From positions 112,275 to 176,274 of the forward strand of contig NZ_WXVU01000012.1 in the NCBI RefSeq assembly GCF_009900745.1: a stretch of 64,000 nucleotides of DNA, read 5' to 3'. A program made the position numbers and the translations under genes. Each line of letters begins with the position of its first letter. Positions within the stretch are counted from its first letter, which is position 1. The notes under the pieces are model-generated. The model was not told the origin of the DNA, did not search any database, and saw only the letters and a program-made list of their open reading frames with translations. Of this stretch, positions 14,479 through 23,317 are shown piece after piece. Source of the stretch: Chryseobacterium sp. c4a. GTDB taxonomy: Bacteria > Bacteroidota > Bacteroidia > Flavobacteriales > Weeksellaceae.

Positions 14479-16689
14479 ATGAGTTACGATTTAGAACAAG
14501 AGAACAAAGAGATCCTTGCAAGATATAAGGATCTGATTTCTAACACATACAGAACACTGGATGAGGAAAATAATAAACTTATCCGGAAGGCATTCGATAT
14601 TGCATTGGATGCTCATAAGGATCAAAGGAGAAAATCCGGAGAACCTTACATCTACCATCCTATCGCTGTAGCTAAAATTGTAGCGACAGAAATTGGTTTG
14701 GGGGCAACTTCCATTGCCTGTGCATTGCTGCATGATGTCATTGAAGATTCCGATTATACTTATGAGGATCTGAAAAAGATATTTGGTGAGAAAATTGCCA
14801 ATATCGTGAATGGATTGACCAAAATATCCATCATGAACCATCAGAACATCTCTGTACAGTCAGAAAACTACAGAAAACTGTTGTTGACGCTATCCGAAGA
14901 CTTCAGAGTGATCCTGATCAAAATTGCAGACCGCCTTCACAATATGCGTACTTTGGAAAGTATGGCACCAGACAAGCAGAAAAAAATCGCTTCAGAAACG
15001 GTTTATATCTACGCTCCGATGGCACACCGTCTTGGATTATACAATATTAAATCTGAGCTGGAAGATCTTTCTTTAAAATACAATAACCCTGAGATCTATA
15101 ATGAAATCACGGAAAAATTGGAATTAGCCAAGGAAAGCCGCGAAAGATATATTGAGGAATTTAAAACCGAGGTTTCTGAAAGACTTCGTGAAGAAGGGCT
15201 AAATTTTAAAATCAAAGGGCGTGCAAAGGCTATTTCTTCTATTTATAGAAAAATGCTGAAGCAAGGAGTTTCCTTTGAAGAAGTTTTCGATAATTATGCC
15301 ATCAGAATTATTTATAAATCGGATGCTAAAAACGAAAAGTTCCTGGCCTGGAAAATTTACTCCATCGTTACAGATGTTTATCACAGCAATCCTTCCAGAA
15401 TGCGTGATTGGATTACCCAGCCTCGTTCTACAGGATATGAAAGTTTGCACCTTACCGTTTTAGGGCCTGATAAAAAGTGGATTGAAGTACAGATCCGTTC
15501 AGAAAGAATGGATGAAATCGCTGAAAAAGGGGTTGCAGCTCACTACAAATATAAAGAAGGGTATAAACAAAGCTCTGACGATCGTAATTTCGAAAAATGG
15601 GTTACAGAAATTCGTGAAGTGCTTGAGCAACAGCAGAATCTTTCTACTTCTGAACTTTTGGACAATATTAAACTGAATCTTTATTCAAAAGAAGTTTTTG
15701 TATTTACTCCAAAAGGAGAAATTAAGATTTTACCCACCAATGCAACAGCATTGGATTTTGCCTTTTCCGTTCACTCGGATTTGGGAATGAAGTGTTTGGG
15801 AGCGAAAATCAATGGAAAACTGGTTCCGATTTCTTATGTTCTTCAGAATGGAGATCAGATAGACATCCTTTCTTCTCAAAATCAGAAACCTAAATCTGAC
15901 TGGCTGGAATTCGTGGTAACTTCCAAAGCCAAATCCAAGATTAAAAGTTATCTGAATTCCCAGAAAAATCAACTGGTAGAAGAAGGAAAAGAAACTTTAC
16001 AAAGAAAACTTCGTCATGCAAAAATCAATTTCAATGATGAAGAAATCAATAAACTGCAAAAGTTCTTTAATTTAAAATCTTCACAAGAACTGTTCCTTAA
16101 ATTCCAGACCAATGAACTGGATGCAAGCAGTTTAAGAAAATATATTGAAAGTAAGAACGTATTTAATAATCTACTTTCGAGATTCAGAAAATCTCCGTCT
16201 AAGAATGTTCATTATGAGGAGCCGAAACAGCAAAACCTTGACATGATCGTCTTTGGAAAAGATGAAGAAAGACTGAACTATACCTATGCAAAATGCTGCA
16301 CGGTAATTCCGGGAGACAAAATTTTCGGATTCATTACCATTTCTGATGGTATTAAAGTACACAGCGATAACTGTCCGAATGCTATTAACCTTAGAGCACA
16401 ATATGACTATCGTGTCATTCCTGCTAAATGGGTAAATGAAGAAAGCTTCAAAAACCGAGTGAAAATCGAGATCGAAGGCCTTGATAGAATGGGTATGATT
16501 AACGATATCACCACAGTGATCAGTGGCAGTATGGGAATGGATATGAAGAGTATGTCTATTGAATCCAACAACGGAGTTTTCATCGGAAACATTAATCTTG
16601 AAGTCAAGAATAAGGGGCAATTGGAGGAAACCTTCAAGAAGCTCAAGAATATTAATGGAGTCTCCAGAGTGAGACGACTACAATCATAA
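14479..16689 (+). CDS. RelA/SpoT-type (p)ppGpp synthetase/hydrolase
   Basis: 736 residues, the full long-RSH length. Domains in order: HD hydrolase (about 45-200; HKDQRRKSGEPYIYHP and ALLHDVIEDS), nucleotidyl transferase (about 235-350; RSTGYESLHLTV and an IEVQIRS strand), TGS (about 390-455; VFVFTPKGEIKILP) and a C-terminal ACT domain (about 660-736). The HD residues look intact, so both synthesis and hydrolysis of the alarmone are plausible, as in Bacteroidota Rel/SpoT. nhaA starts 2 bases after the stop codon, giving a tightly coupled pair. Confidence 0.93.
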   Translation: MSYDLEQENKEILARYKDLISNTYRTLDEENNKLIRKAFDIALDAHKDQRRKSGEPYIYHPIAVAKIVATEIGLGATSIACALLHDVIEDSDYTYEDLKKIFGEKIANIVNGLTKISIMNHQNISVQSENYRKLLLTLSEDFRVILIKIADRLHNMRTLESMAPDKQKKIASETVYIYAPMAHRLGLYNIKSELEDLSLKYNNPEIYNEITEKLELAKESRERYIEEFKTEVSERLREEGLNFKIKGRAKAISSIYRKMLKQGVSFEEVFDNYAIRIIYKSDAKNEKFLAWKIYSIVTDVYHSNPSRMRDWITQPRSTGYESLHLTVLGPDKKWIEVQIRSERMDEIAEKGVAAHYKYKEGYKQSSDDRNFEKWVTEIREVLEQQQNLSTSELLDNIKLNLYSKEVFVFTPKGEIKILPTNATALDFAFSVHSDLGMKCLGAKINGKLVPISYVLQNGDQIDILSSQNQKPKSDWLEFVVTSKAKSKIKSYLNSQKNQLVEEGKETLQRKLRHAKINFNDEEINKLQKFFNLKSSQELFLKFQTNELDASSLRKYIESKNVFNNLLSRFRKSPSKNVHYEEPKQQNLDMIVFGKDEERLNYTYAKCCTVIPGDKIFGFITISDGIKVHSDNCPNAINLRAQYDYRVIPAKWVNEESFKNRVKIEIEGLDRMGMINDITTVISGSMGMDMKSMSIESNNGVFIGNINLEVKNKGQLEETFKKLKNINGVSRVRRLQS

Positions 16690-16691
16690 AC

Positions 16692-17870
16692 ATGAATTTA
16701 TCTCTTTATTTTAAAAAATTTTTCAACAACAGTCAAGCCTCAGGAATCATCCTTATTTTCTGTGTGCTTATTTCATTACTTATTGCTAACTCGTCACTTG
16801 CCGAAAGTTTCCAGAACTTTTTAGACAAGGAAGTAGGAACACACTTATTTGGGCTGGAATATCCAGTCAGTATCTGGATTAACGATGGCCTGATGGCCGT
16901 ATTCTTTCTTTTGGTGGGTCTTGAAATAAAAAGGGAACTTGTAGAGGGTGAACTTTCTTCTTTTAAGAATGCCTCATTGCCTATTTTTGCAGCAGTGGGT
17001 GGAATGCTTGTACCAGCAGTTATTTACAGTATTTTCAATACCGGAACAGAATACAGCAATGGCTGGGGAATTCCTATGGCTACAGATATTGCTTTTTCTT
17101 TAGCCATAATCTCGATGCTGGGAAAGAAAATTCCTAATTCAATTAAAATATTTTTAGCAGCATTAGCTATTGTAGATGACCTTGGAGCAATTCTTGTCAT
17201 CGCTATTTTCTATACTGATCAAATTCACTGGACTTACCTCCTGCTCTCGTTTGGAATAACTGCTCTGCTATTTATTTTAAACTTTTTAAAAGTTACCAAA
17301 ACAATATTTTATATTATTCCTGGGCTGTTTTTATGGTATTTCCTGCATCATTCCGGAATTCATGCAACAATAGCAGGAGTTTTACTAGCGTTTTCCATTC
17401 CTACCAACGCTTCGAATGTAGAAATTTCACCATTGGAAAAACTGGAACACCAGCTTCACATTCCTGTAAGCTTCCTGATCATGCCTATTTTTGCTTTAAC
17501 AAATACCAATATTACCTTCTCAAACGAAATGGTTGCGGGGATAACAAGTACTTTAGGATTGGGGATTATTTTCGGATTGATTCTTGGAAAACTTATCGGA
17601 ATCAATTTATTCTCTTTGATTGCGATTAAATTAAAGCTTAGTTCTTTACCACAAAACAGCAATTGGACTCAGATGATTGGGGTAGGTTTGCTTGCAGGAA
17701 TTGGATTTACAATGTCTATTTTTATTGCTTTACTATCCTTTAAAGGTGAAATTATGATTCAGGATGAAGCTAAATTTGCCATTCTGATTGCTTCCTTTAT
17801 TGCTGCAATTTTAGGATTTACGATTTTAAGCATCAGCTCTAAAAGAAATATGGAACCGGAAGAAGATTAA
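16692..17870 (+). CDS. nhaA: Na+/H+ antiporter NhaA
   Basis: 392 residues, about 12 membrane helices. The sodium-binding pair Asp162-Asp163 lies in ALAIVDDLGAILVIAIFYT, the counterpart of Asp163/Asp164 in E. coli NhaA, and the early GLEIKRELVEGELS loop is typical. It exports Na+ in exchange for protons, giving pH and salt tolerance. It starts 2 bases after the (p)ppGpp enzyme gene. Its final four bases overlap the convergent YihY gene. Confidence 0.95.
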   Translation: MNLSLYFKKFFNNSQASGIILIFCVLISLLIANSSLAESFQNFLDKEVGTHLFGLEYPVSIWINDGLMAVFFLLVGLEIKRELVEGELSSFKNASLPIFAAVGGMLVPAVIYSIFNTGTEYSNGWGIPMATDIAFSLAIISMLGKKIPNSIKIFLAALAIVDDLGAILVIAIFYTDQIHWTYLLLSFGITALLFILNFLKVTKTIFYIIPGLFLWYFLHHSGIHATIAGVLLAFSIPTNASNVEISPLEKLEHQLHIPVSFLIMPIFALTNTNITFSNEMVAGITSTLGLGIIFGLILGKLIGINLFSLIAIKLKLSSLPQNSNWTQMIGVGLLAGIGFTMSIFIALLSFKGEIMIQDEAKFAILIASFIAAILGFTILSISSKRNMEPEED

Positions 17871-18880
17871 TTCTTTTTCTGGTTTTCCAGTTTTCTTCTA
17901 TGCTCTTCATCACTTTCAAAATTAGGTTCGGTAATCGGTAAATGATAATGAACAGTTTCTTTCTGAATTTCATCCGACAACAGCTTTTCTATTCTAAGTT
18001 TTCTGATCGCCATATTCAATTCATTTCCGAAGAGCAAAAGATACACATTTACATTCACCCAAACCATCAATAGGATCATACTTCCGATGGATCCGTAAAG
18101 AACGTTATAGCGGGCAATATCCTTTACATAAATAGCAAAAATATAGGTCGTTAAAACAAACAATACTGTTGTAAGAATCGCACCCGGAACCGCCTGTCTG
18201 AATCTTGTAATTTTTACCGTTCCCAACCAATAAAATAGAGTTAAAAGAATAAAATAAAACAGCGGAAAAGATACGAAACCAATGATACTGGAAAGATTAT
18301 CCACCAGCCATGTTACATCATAAGCCGGCGTAAAAAGCTTCATTACCACTTCCACATAATAAACTCCGAAAAGTGTTAAAAATACCATGGTAATAAAACC
18401 TATGGTAATAAAAAATGAAAGGATAAATTCCTTTACATCACTCAGTTTTTCTTCTGTATTTTCATTAAATCCATTAATCAAAGAGAAAGTACCGTTCGTT
18501 GCAAAAATGAGCGCCAATACGATAGTCAGATTACTGATTCCTTTCATATTGGGAATAATATTGGTTTCAATATATCCTCTCACATCCCCTTCCATATTGG
18601 ATGGAAAAACATTATGCATCAGGACATCAAAAATATAGAATTGCAATTTATCATAATGCGGCATATAAGGCAATACCGAAAGTAAGAACAGGATAAAAGG
18701 GAATAAACTCATGGTAAAGCTCCAGGAAATAGCAGCTGCTTTTCGCCCTATCTTTCCTTTGAAAATCCCGGAGATATAGATTTGAAACATTTGCCAAAGC
18801 GATATTCCTAAAACCGGAATATGGATGTTGTCAAAAAAATCTTGAATCTTCAGAATAAAATTAGGAACTTTTATACCCAT
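17867..18880 (-). CDS. YihY/BrkB-family inner-membrane protein
   Basis: 337 residues with about six membrane helices, starting with an amphipathic N-terminal segment, then KGKIGRKAAAISWSFTMSLFPFILFLLSVLPY, the helix-rich YihY/virulence factor BrkB pattern, and a polar C-terminal tail. Family function is poorly defined; older naming as RNase BN was an error for E. coli YihY. It converges with nhaA with a 4-base overlap and no visible terminator between them. Confidence 0.88.
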   Translation of the reverse strand: MGIKVPNFILKIQDFFDNIHIPVLGISLWQMFQIYISGIFKGKIGRKAAAISWSFTMSLFPFILFLLSVLPYMPHYDKLQFYIFDVLMHNVFPSNMEGDVRGYIETNIIPNMKGISNLTIVLALIFATNGTFSLINGFNENTEEKLSDVKEFILSFFITIGFITMVFLTLFGVYYVEVVMKLFTPAYDVTWLVDNLSSIIGFVSFPLFYFILLTLFYWLGTVKITRFRQAVPGAILTTVLFVLTTYIFAIYVKDIARYNVLYGSIGSMILLMVWVNVNVYLLLFGNELNMAIRKLRIEKLLSDEIQKETVHYHLPITEPNFESDEEHRRKLENQKKN

Positions 18881-18941
18881 CTATGTGCTTGTATTTTTAC
18901 AAAGGTAGGGGAATTAAATTAAATAAGTAGAAAGAGATACG

Positions 18942-19079
18942 GAGATAATAGACGGAGAGATAATAGACTTAGAGATATGAGATGTCAATAGTCAATTTTG
19001 CTTCGCAAGTGAATCGTCAATAACAAGCGAAGGGATAACCACTTTAAACCTTGAACTTTGAACTTTCAACATTAAACCA
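18942..19079. repeat. tandem and dispersed-type repeat in the gap before rlmH
   Basis: GAGATAATAGAC occurs at 18942-18953 and 18957-18968 (period 15), followed by a related TTAGAGATATGAGAT. Next comes TTGCTTCGCAA, a short hairpin, flanked by GTCAAT words on both sides, and then CTTGAACTTTGAACTTTC, a TTGAACTT tandem. There is no ORF. The mix of short repeats looks like a dispersed intergenic element rather than coding remains. Confidence 0.5.
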
Positions 19080-19095
19080 GCTATCTAAGTTCATA

Positions 19096-19125
19096 TTGAA
19101 CCTTACCATAAAAACCTTATCTTTG
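19096..19125 (+). promoter_or_regulatory. promoter of rlmH
   Basis: TTG (19096-19098), 19-base spacer, TATCTTTG (19118-19125), a perfect TAnnTTTG. The ATG is 19 bases further on. It is the clearest Bacteroidota-type promoter I see in the window. Confidence 0.7.
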
Positions 19126-19144
19126 CCGCCTGAAACTTCTTACA

Positions 19145-19618
19145 ATGCGAATCAGTTTACTTTGTATCGGCAAAACGGATGATAAGGAAATTACATCCCT
19201 GATCAATTATTATCTTAACCGTCTTCCCAAGCACTGGAATTTTGAAATTACGGAAATTCCTGATGTTAAAAATGCAAAAAATCTATCTCCTGATCTTCTT
19301 AAAAAAGAGGAAGCTAAGCTTTTTCTAAACCATATTGATAAAAACGATCTTGTTGTTATCCTTGATGAAAAGGGAAAACAATTTACAAGTCGCGAGTTCT
19401 CACAAAAAATAGATACATGGATGAATTCATCCATAAAAAAGGTACACATTCTAATTGGAGGTGCTTATGGTTTCTCCGAAGATATGTATAGCAGAGCGAA
19501 TGAAAAAATGTCGTTATCAAAAATGACTTTTACCCATCAGATGATCCGCTTATTTATCGTGGAACAGCTTTACCGTGCAGATCAGATCCTTCAGGGAAAG
19601 CCTTATCATAATGATTAA
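19145..19618 (+). CDS. rlmH: 23S rRNA pseudouridine-1915 N3-methyltransferase
   Basis: 157 residues, the standard RlmH length. It is a SPOUT methyltransferase using S-adenosylmethionine to methylate pseudouridine 1915 in helix 69 of 23S rRNA on assembled ribosomes. Seen: ILDEKGKQFTSREFS, the knot glycine motif HILIGGAYGFS and the C-terminal EQLYRADQILQGKPYHND signature. It has its own promoter and converges with trmL. Confidence 0.97.
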   Translation: MRISLLCIGKTDDKEITSLINYYLNRLPKHWNFEITEIPDVKNAKNLSPDLLKKEEAKLFLNHIDKNDLVVILDEKGKQFTSREFSQKIDTWMNSSIKKVHILIGGAYGFSEDMYSRANEKMSLSKMTFTHQMIRLFIVEQLYRADQILQGKPYHND

Positions 19619-19656
19619 AAGTCATTTCTTTTATTAAAAATACGGTCAATAGCAGA

Positions 19657-20112
19657 TTACTTTTTTAGACCGATCTGTCTTTTGGCCTCTCCTACAACAA
19701 AAGCAACCGAATTGGCAATATTAAAGCTTCGGATCAGCTTGGACATTGGAATGGTTAAATGTTTTTCAAATTGGCTTAAAACCTCTTCACTCAATCCAAC
19801 ACTTTCCTTTCCGAAAACAAGCCAGTCACCATCCTGAAACTCGTTTTCAAGATATGATTTTTCAGCGTGTGAACTCATTAAAAAAACTCGGGATGGATCG
19901 GGAATACTTTTTACCCACTCCTCTACATTCGCATATTCAGTAACATCGAGATGTACCCAATAATCCAATCCGGATCTCTTCAGGTTTTTATCATTAATTA
20001 TAAATCCAAAAGGATGAACTAAGTGTAGTTTACATTCTGTTCCCACACACAAGCGTCCGATATTTCCTGTATTATTAGGGATTTCAGGCTCTACAAGAAC
20101 GACATTTAACAT
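19657..20112 (-). CDS. trmL: tRNA (cytidine/uridine-2'-O-)-methyltransferase
   Basis: 151 residues, a stand-alone SPOUT domain. It methylates the ribose of wobble base 34 in leucine tRNAs. Seen: motif 1 PEIPNNTGNIGR, motif 2 LVFGKESVGLS, and motif 3 IPMSKLIRSFNIANSVA, which make the SAM-binding knot. Family members usually have RSLNLS in motif 3; RSFNIANS is a mild variant. Transcribed alone, converging with rlmH. Confidence 0.93.
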   Translation of the reverse strand: MLNVVLVEPEIPNNTGNIGRLCVGTECKLHLVHPFGFIINDKNLKRSGLDYWVHLDVTEYANVEEWVKSIPDPSRVFLMSSHAEKSYLENEFQDGDWLVFGKESVGLSEEVLSQFEKHLTIPMSKLIRSFNIANSVAFVVGEAKRQIGLKK

Positions 20113-20261
20113 GTATATTTTTTTATATGAATAAAAACAATTAAAGGGTGGTGTATCACCTTATTCAACTGTTTTTTATTTCTGGTTAATAATAGATTTC
20201 ACAATAAAATCCTGATCATTCAAGGTATATTTTAAGAATTGGAAAATTATACAGAGTTGTA

Positions 20262-21074
20262 TTATTTCTTACTACATTTAGCATAATACTCTGCCAATAT
20301 AGCTTTTTCATAACCTAGCCCTACCGCTTTATCAAGATTTTCACAAGCTTCTTTAGGCTTAGTGGTATTAAATAAAATCAATGCTTTAGTTACATAGGAT
20401 TGGGCAAATTTCGGATCAATGGAAATAGCTTTAGTAACATCTGCAAGAGCTTCTTTATTTTTTTTCATTCTTACATAAACATCGGCTCTGCCATTATACA
20501 ATAAAGATTCAGGTTTTTCAGCGATGAGTTTATTGTAATCTTTTAATGCATCTTCCAGTTCACCGTTATTTTTTTTCAGATTGGCCAATCCGGTTTTTGC
20601 AAAAAGATTATCCGGCTCGAAGTTTAGGATATGATTAAGATCCGCTTTAGCTAAATCTTTTTTGTCCTGACTTTCATAGATTTTGGAACGGGTGAGATAT
20701 AAATCAGGGCTTTTGTCATTTACTTTAAGTCCGCTTTCTACATACTCTAATGCTTTTTTCTTATCTCCTTTCTGGCTATATAATGAAGCAAGATTTTCAT
20801 ACACAGAAACTGACATTGGATTGGTCTTTAAGGCCATATCATATGATTTGAAAGCAAGACTGGTCTTCCCTAATCTTCTTTGCGCCGTTCCCAGATAGTT
20901 ATAATATTCTGATTGAATTTTTCGGATCTGTTCTTTTTCCACCAGTTTGGAATATTGTTCTTCAGCGCATTTATAATCTGCTTTTTTGAAGCATTCTTCG
21001 GCCATTTTTTTATCCTGGGCAAAGACATTTAAAGAGAAACTAATGGAAACTAAAAGTAATAAAGATTTTTTCAT
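20262..21074 (-). CDS. secreted tetratricopeptide-repeat protein
   Basis: 270 residues with a Sec signal peptide (about 1-19, ending NVFAQ), then about six TPR units (for example SYDMALKTNPMSVSVYENLA and ALEYVESGLKVNDKSPDLYL). It is probably a periplasmic scaffold protein. Its ATG overlaps the stop of the PAP2 gene by four bases, so PAP2, TPR and the TatA-like gene upstream form one operon. No enzymatic domain is seen. Confidence 0.85.
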   Translation of the reverse strand: MKKSLLLLVSISFSLNVFAQDKKMAEECFKKADYKCAEEQYSKLVEKEQIRKIQSEYYNYLGTAQRRLGKTSLAFKSYDMALKTNPMSVSVYENLASLYSQKGDKKKALEYVESGLKVNDKSPDLYLTRSKIYESQDKKDLAKADLNHILNFEPDNLFAKTGLANLKKNNGELEDALKDYNKLIAEKPESLLYNGRADVYVRMKKNKEALADVTKAISIDPKFAQSYVTKALILFNTTKPKEACENLDKAVGLGYEKAILAEYYAKCSKK

Positions 21075-21637
21075 GAGGTTATATTTTGTTTGTTGATCAC
21101 TTTTCTGGCGAGTGCACCAAATATCACTCCCAATAAAGATCCAACAAACGCTCCCACCAAAATATCAATTGGAAAATGCACTCCTAAATATATTCGGCTG
21201 TAGGAAACCACTATAGCCCATACAAATATAGCATAAGGAAACCATTTTAGTTTATTTTTAAGCAAAATACTTAAAAAGGCGGCTAAAAAGAATGTATTAG
21301 AAGCATGAGCAGAATAAAATCCAAACTGCCCGCCACATTTTACAATCCTCATATAATGTTCCAAACTAGGGTCATGGCAGGGTCTCAATCTTGCCACTCC
21401 ATATTTGAATACACTCGCAAGCTGATCGGAAACCGTGGCTCCAAGTGCTAAAAATATAAGAATAAAAACTAAAGATTTTAGTTTATAATTTTTGTATAAA
21501 AAATAAAGGAATATAATATAAAGCGGCACCCAGATCCATGTACTGGATATCAACATCCAAAACTGATCAAAGGCTGGATCGCCCAAATTATTAAGGTATA
21601 AAAATACCTGCTTATCTTCCTGAATAATTTCCTCCAT
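21071..21637 (-). CDS. PAP2-superfamily membrane phosphatase
   Basis: 188 residues with about five membrane helices. The phosphatase motifs are visible: KYGVARLRPC (KxxxxxxRP), FYSAHASN (PSGH-like; here SAH) and SRIYLGVHFPIDILVG (SRxxxxxHxxxD). It probably removes phosphate from lipid substrates such as undecaprenyl pyrophosphate or phosphatidyl-lipids at the outer face of the inner membrane. It is four bases overlapped with the TPR gene and three bases after the TatA-like gene. Confidence 0.9.
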   Translation of the reverse strand: MEEIIQEDKQVFLYLNNLGDPAFDQFWMLISSTWIWVPLYIIFLYFLYKNYKLKSLVFILIFLALGATVSDQLASVFKYGVARLRPCHDPSLEHYMRIVKCGGQFGFYSAHASNTFFLAAFLSILLKNKLKWFPYAIFVWAIVVSYSRIYLGVHFPIDILVGAFVGSLLGVIFGALARKVINKQNITS

Positions 21638-21640
21638 ATT

Positions 21641-21979
21641 TTATCTGCTTACAGGCCCTTCGTAGGTTTCATCATCGGCAGGCTTTGGTTTTGGAGGCTC
21701 CTGAGTGGTAGAAGCAGGTTCTGTAAGAACATCCTTTTCGATATCCTTCATGGGATTAAAATCTTTAGCAGCGTCTTTTACCTTTTCAATCTCACGTTTA
21801 ATCTCAGAAACAGGATTATCTGTTTCCTTCATAATTTCAGTTTTGATATCTTCTACTGCGCCGCGCATCTTTCTAACGCCCGCACCTAAGTCACGCGCGA
21901 TCTGAGGCAATTTATCCGGGCCGAATAATACAACGATTGCTATTGCAATCAGTGCCATTTCTCCAATGCTTAATTCCAT
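21641..21979 (-). CDS. Sec-independent translocase subunit TatA/TatB-like
   Basis: 112 residues: a single N-terminal membrane helix (MELSIGEMALIAIAIVVLFG), the PDKLPQIARDLG hinge and amphipathic helix, then an acidic, Pro-rich tail (PPKPKPADDE). This is the MttA/Hcf106 plan. It forms part of the twin-arginine pore. TatA and TatB cannot be told apart safely here, and no tatC is in the window. First gene of the PAP2-TPR operon. Confidence 0.87.
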   Translation of the reverse strand: MELSIGEMALIAIAIVVLFGPDKLPQIARDLGAGVRKMRGAVEDIKTEIMKETDNPVSEIKREIEKVKDAAKDFNPMKDIEKDVLTEPASTTQEPPKPKPADDETYEGPVSR

Positions 21980-22294
21980 GCTGTAAAATTACGAAAGATT
22001 ATACATTTATTTAAGGTAAACTAAAAATTTAAACAAATTTTAAGATTTCAAAGGAAAGTTAGATTTATTATCAGAGATTTAGAGCACTCCCCTTTCCTTG
22101 ATTTTAAATTTCAACTTCAAACATCTTTTTCCACGTTTATCCTTTACCAATCTATTTCCCTTACTATATCCAGCCTCTACCTTTCTCACAATTAATAGAT
22201 TTTATTTACAAATTAATAAATAATTAATTCAAAATATTGAGAATTACACAATATTTAATTATATTTACTAAGCACAACCTAAATCAAATATATT
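21980..22294. other. 315-base divergent intergenic region, no gene
   Basis: Holds the promoters for the tatA-like gene (minus) and the lipoprotein gene (plus). From about 22085 to 22195 the plus strand is strongly pyrimidine-rich. The final 100 bases are nearly all A/T. No ORF, repeat or clear hairpin was found. Confidence 0.5.
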
Positions 22295-23239
22295 ATGAAA
22301 AGATTAATTACTGCCTTTAAATGTATGGCCGTTCTATCGGTATTAGTTCTCAGCAGCTGTAGTGATGATAACAACGAAATCTCCAAACAAGAAGCTGTTC
22401 ATACTAAAATCACTTCTGCTGATCTGAAGAAAGAAACCACCTCTATTTCATCTGTTGTTCCAGAAATTGTACAGTCTCAGCTGAATGAATCTCAAAAGAG
22501 TCTTGAAAAATACATGCACAGTGATTTACAAATCGCCGGTGTAAATGTGATCGGGAAAATTTCAACTCAAAAAGGAATAGAGCTCTCTCAAAATCTTATT
22601 TCTGATAAAGATCAGTTTATTGCTGTAGGAAACCTTTTAGATCTTTCCACTGTAAAATTGGGAAGAATTGGTGATCTATATGTAGGTGATGATCTTACCA
22701 TTGCCCAAAGCGGATTAAAAGAAATGGTGACTTCAGAAATAAAATCCGGAACCAACGTTATGGAAATCATTTGGAGTAATAAAAGCGGTAAATTCACTAC
22801 TCTTTGCTTCTATAATGATGCCGGGATTATCTGGGATAATGTTCTTGGAAGTCTTATTATGATGGATACGAGAAGTACTGTTGAGAATTCAAATACAGCC
22901 GCTGCAAAAGTAGTTTCCAAATGGTACAAGGAATGGTGGACAGCCAATTGGCTTTGGGGATCTAAAAGAGGAGAAATGGGATATCAGATTACCATTTACT
23001 ACTCTGGCTCATCAGTATCCAACGCAGATGTTAATGATTGGGCCAATATCAGCTTAGGAAAAGCAAAAAGCGAAAGCAAAATTATCAAAAGAACTGGTGC
23101 TTATGGACAATGTCAGTATGCATTGGGACTTTGTACTCCAACCGGATCTTTAAGTTTTAATGCCAGCAAATTCTCGGTATCATTTTCAGGATTAGGCAGC
23201 AATATGGTAAGCAATGGAGTAAAATCACTATATCCTTAG
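22295..23239 (+). CDS. lipoprotein of unknown function
   Basis: 314 residues. The N-terminus MKRLITAFKCMAVLSVLVLSSCSDD is a lipoprotein signal with lipobox LSSC (Cys22), followed by the acidic SDDNNE stretch often seen in surface-exposed Bacteroidota lipoproteins. The body is Ser-rich; residues 207-225 are Trp-rich (WYKEWWTANWLWGSKRG), and two cysteines lie near 272-278. I do not recognise a known domain. It is monocistronic, ended by a terminator. Confidence 0.75.
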   Translation: MKRLITAFKCMAVLSVLVLSSCSDDNNEISKQEAVHTKITSADLKKETTSISSVVPEIVQSQLNESQKSLEKYMHSDLQIAGVNVIGKISTQKGIELSQNLISDKDQFIAVGNLLDLSTVKLGRIGDLYVGDDLTIAQSGLKEMVTSEIKSGTNVMEIIWSNKSGKFTTLCFYNDAGIIWDNVLGSLIMMDTRSTVENSNTAAAKVVSKWYKEWWTANWLWGSKRGEMGYQITIYYSGSSVSNADVNDWANISLGKAKSESKIIKRTGAYGQCQYALGLCTPTGSLSFNASKFSVSFSGLGSNMVSNGVKSLYP

Positions 23240-23267
23240 TTTCATAGAATATAAAATTTTCAAAATG

Positions 23268-23304
23268 ATAAAGGGAAGTCTGGCAGCAGCTTCCCTTTAT
23301 TTAT
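23268..23304. terminator. bidirectional terminator between lipoprotein and nat genes
   Basis: ATAAAGGGAAG (23268-23278) pairs with CTTCCCTTTAT (23290-23300) around an 11-base loop, with A/T tracts on both sides. It can serve the lipoprotein gene on plus and the acetyltransferase gene on minus. Confidence 0.75.
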
Positions 23305-23317
23305 ATAGTATATTAAT

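Noticed and set aside
16171..16620. 149-codon minus-strand ORF inside the (p)ppGpp enzyme gene
   Set aside because: It is antisense to a conserved enzyme and has no recognisable domain.
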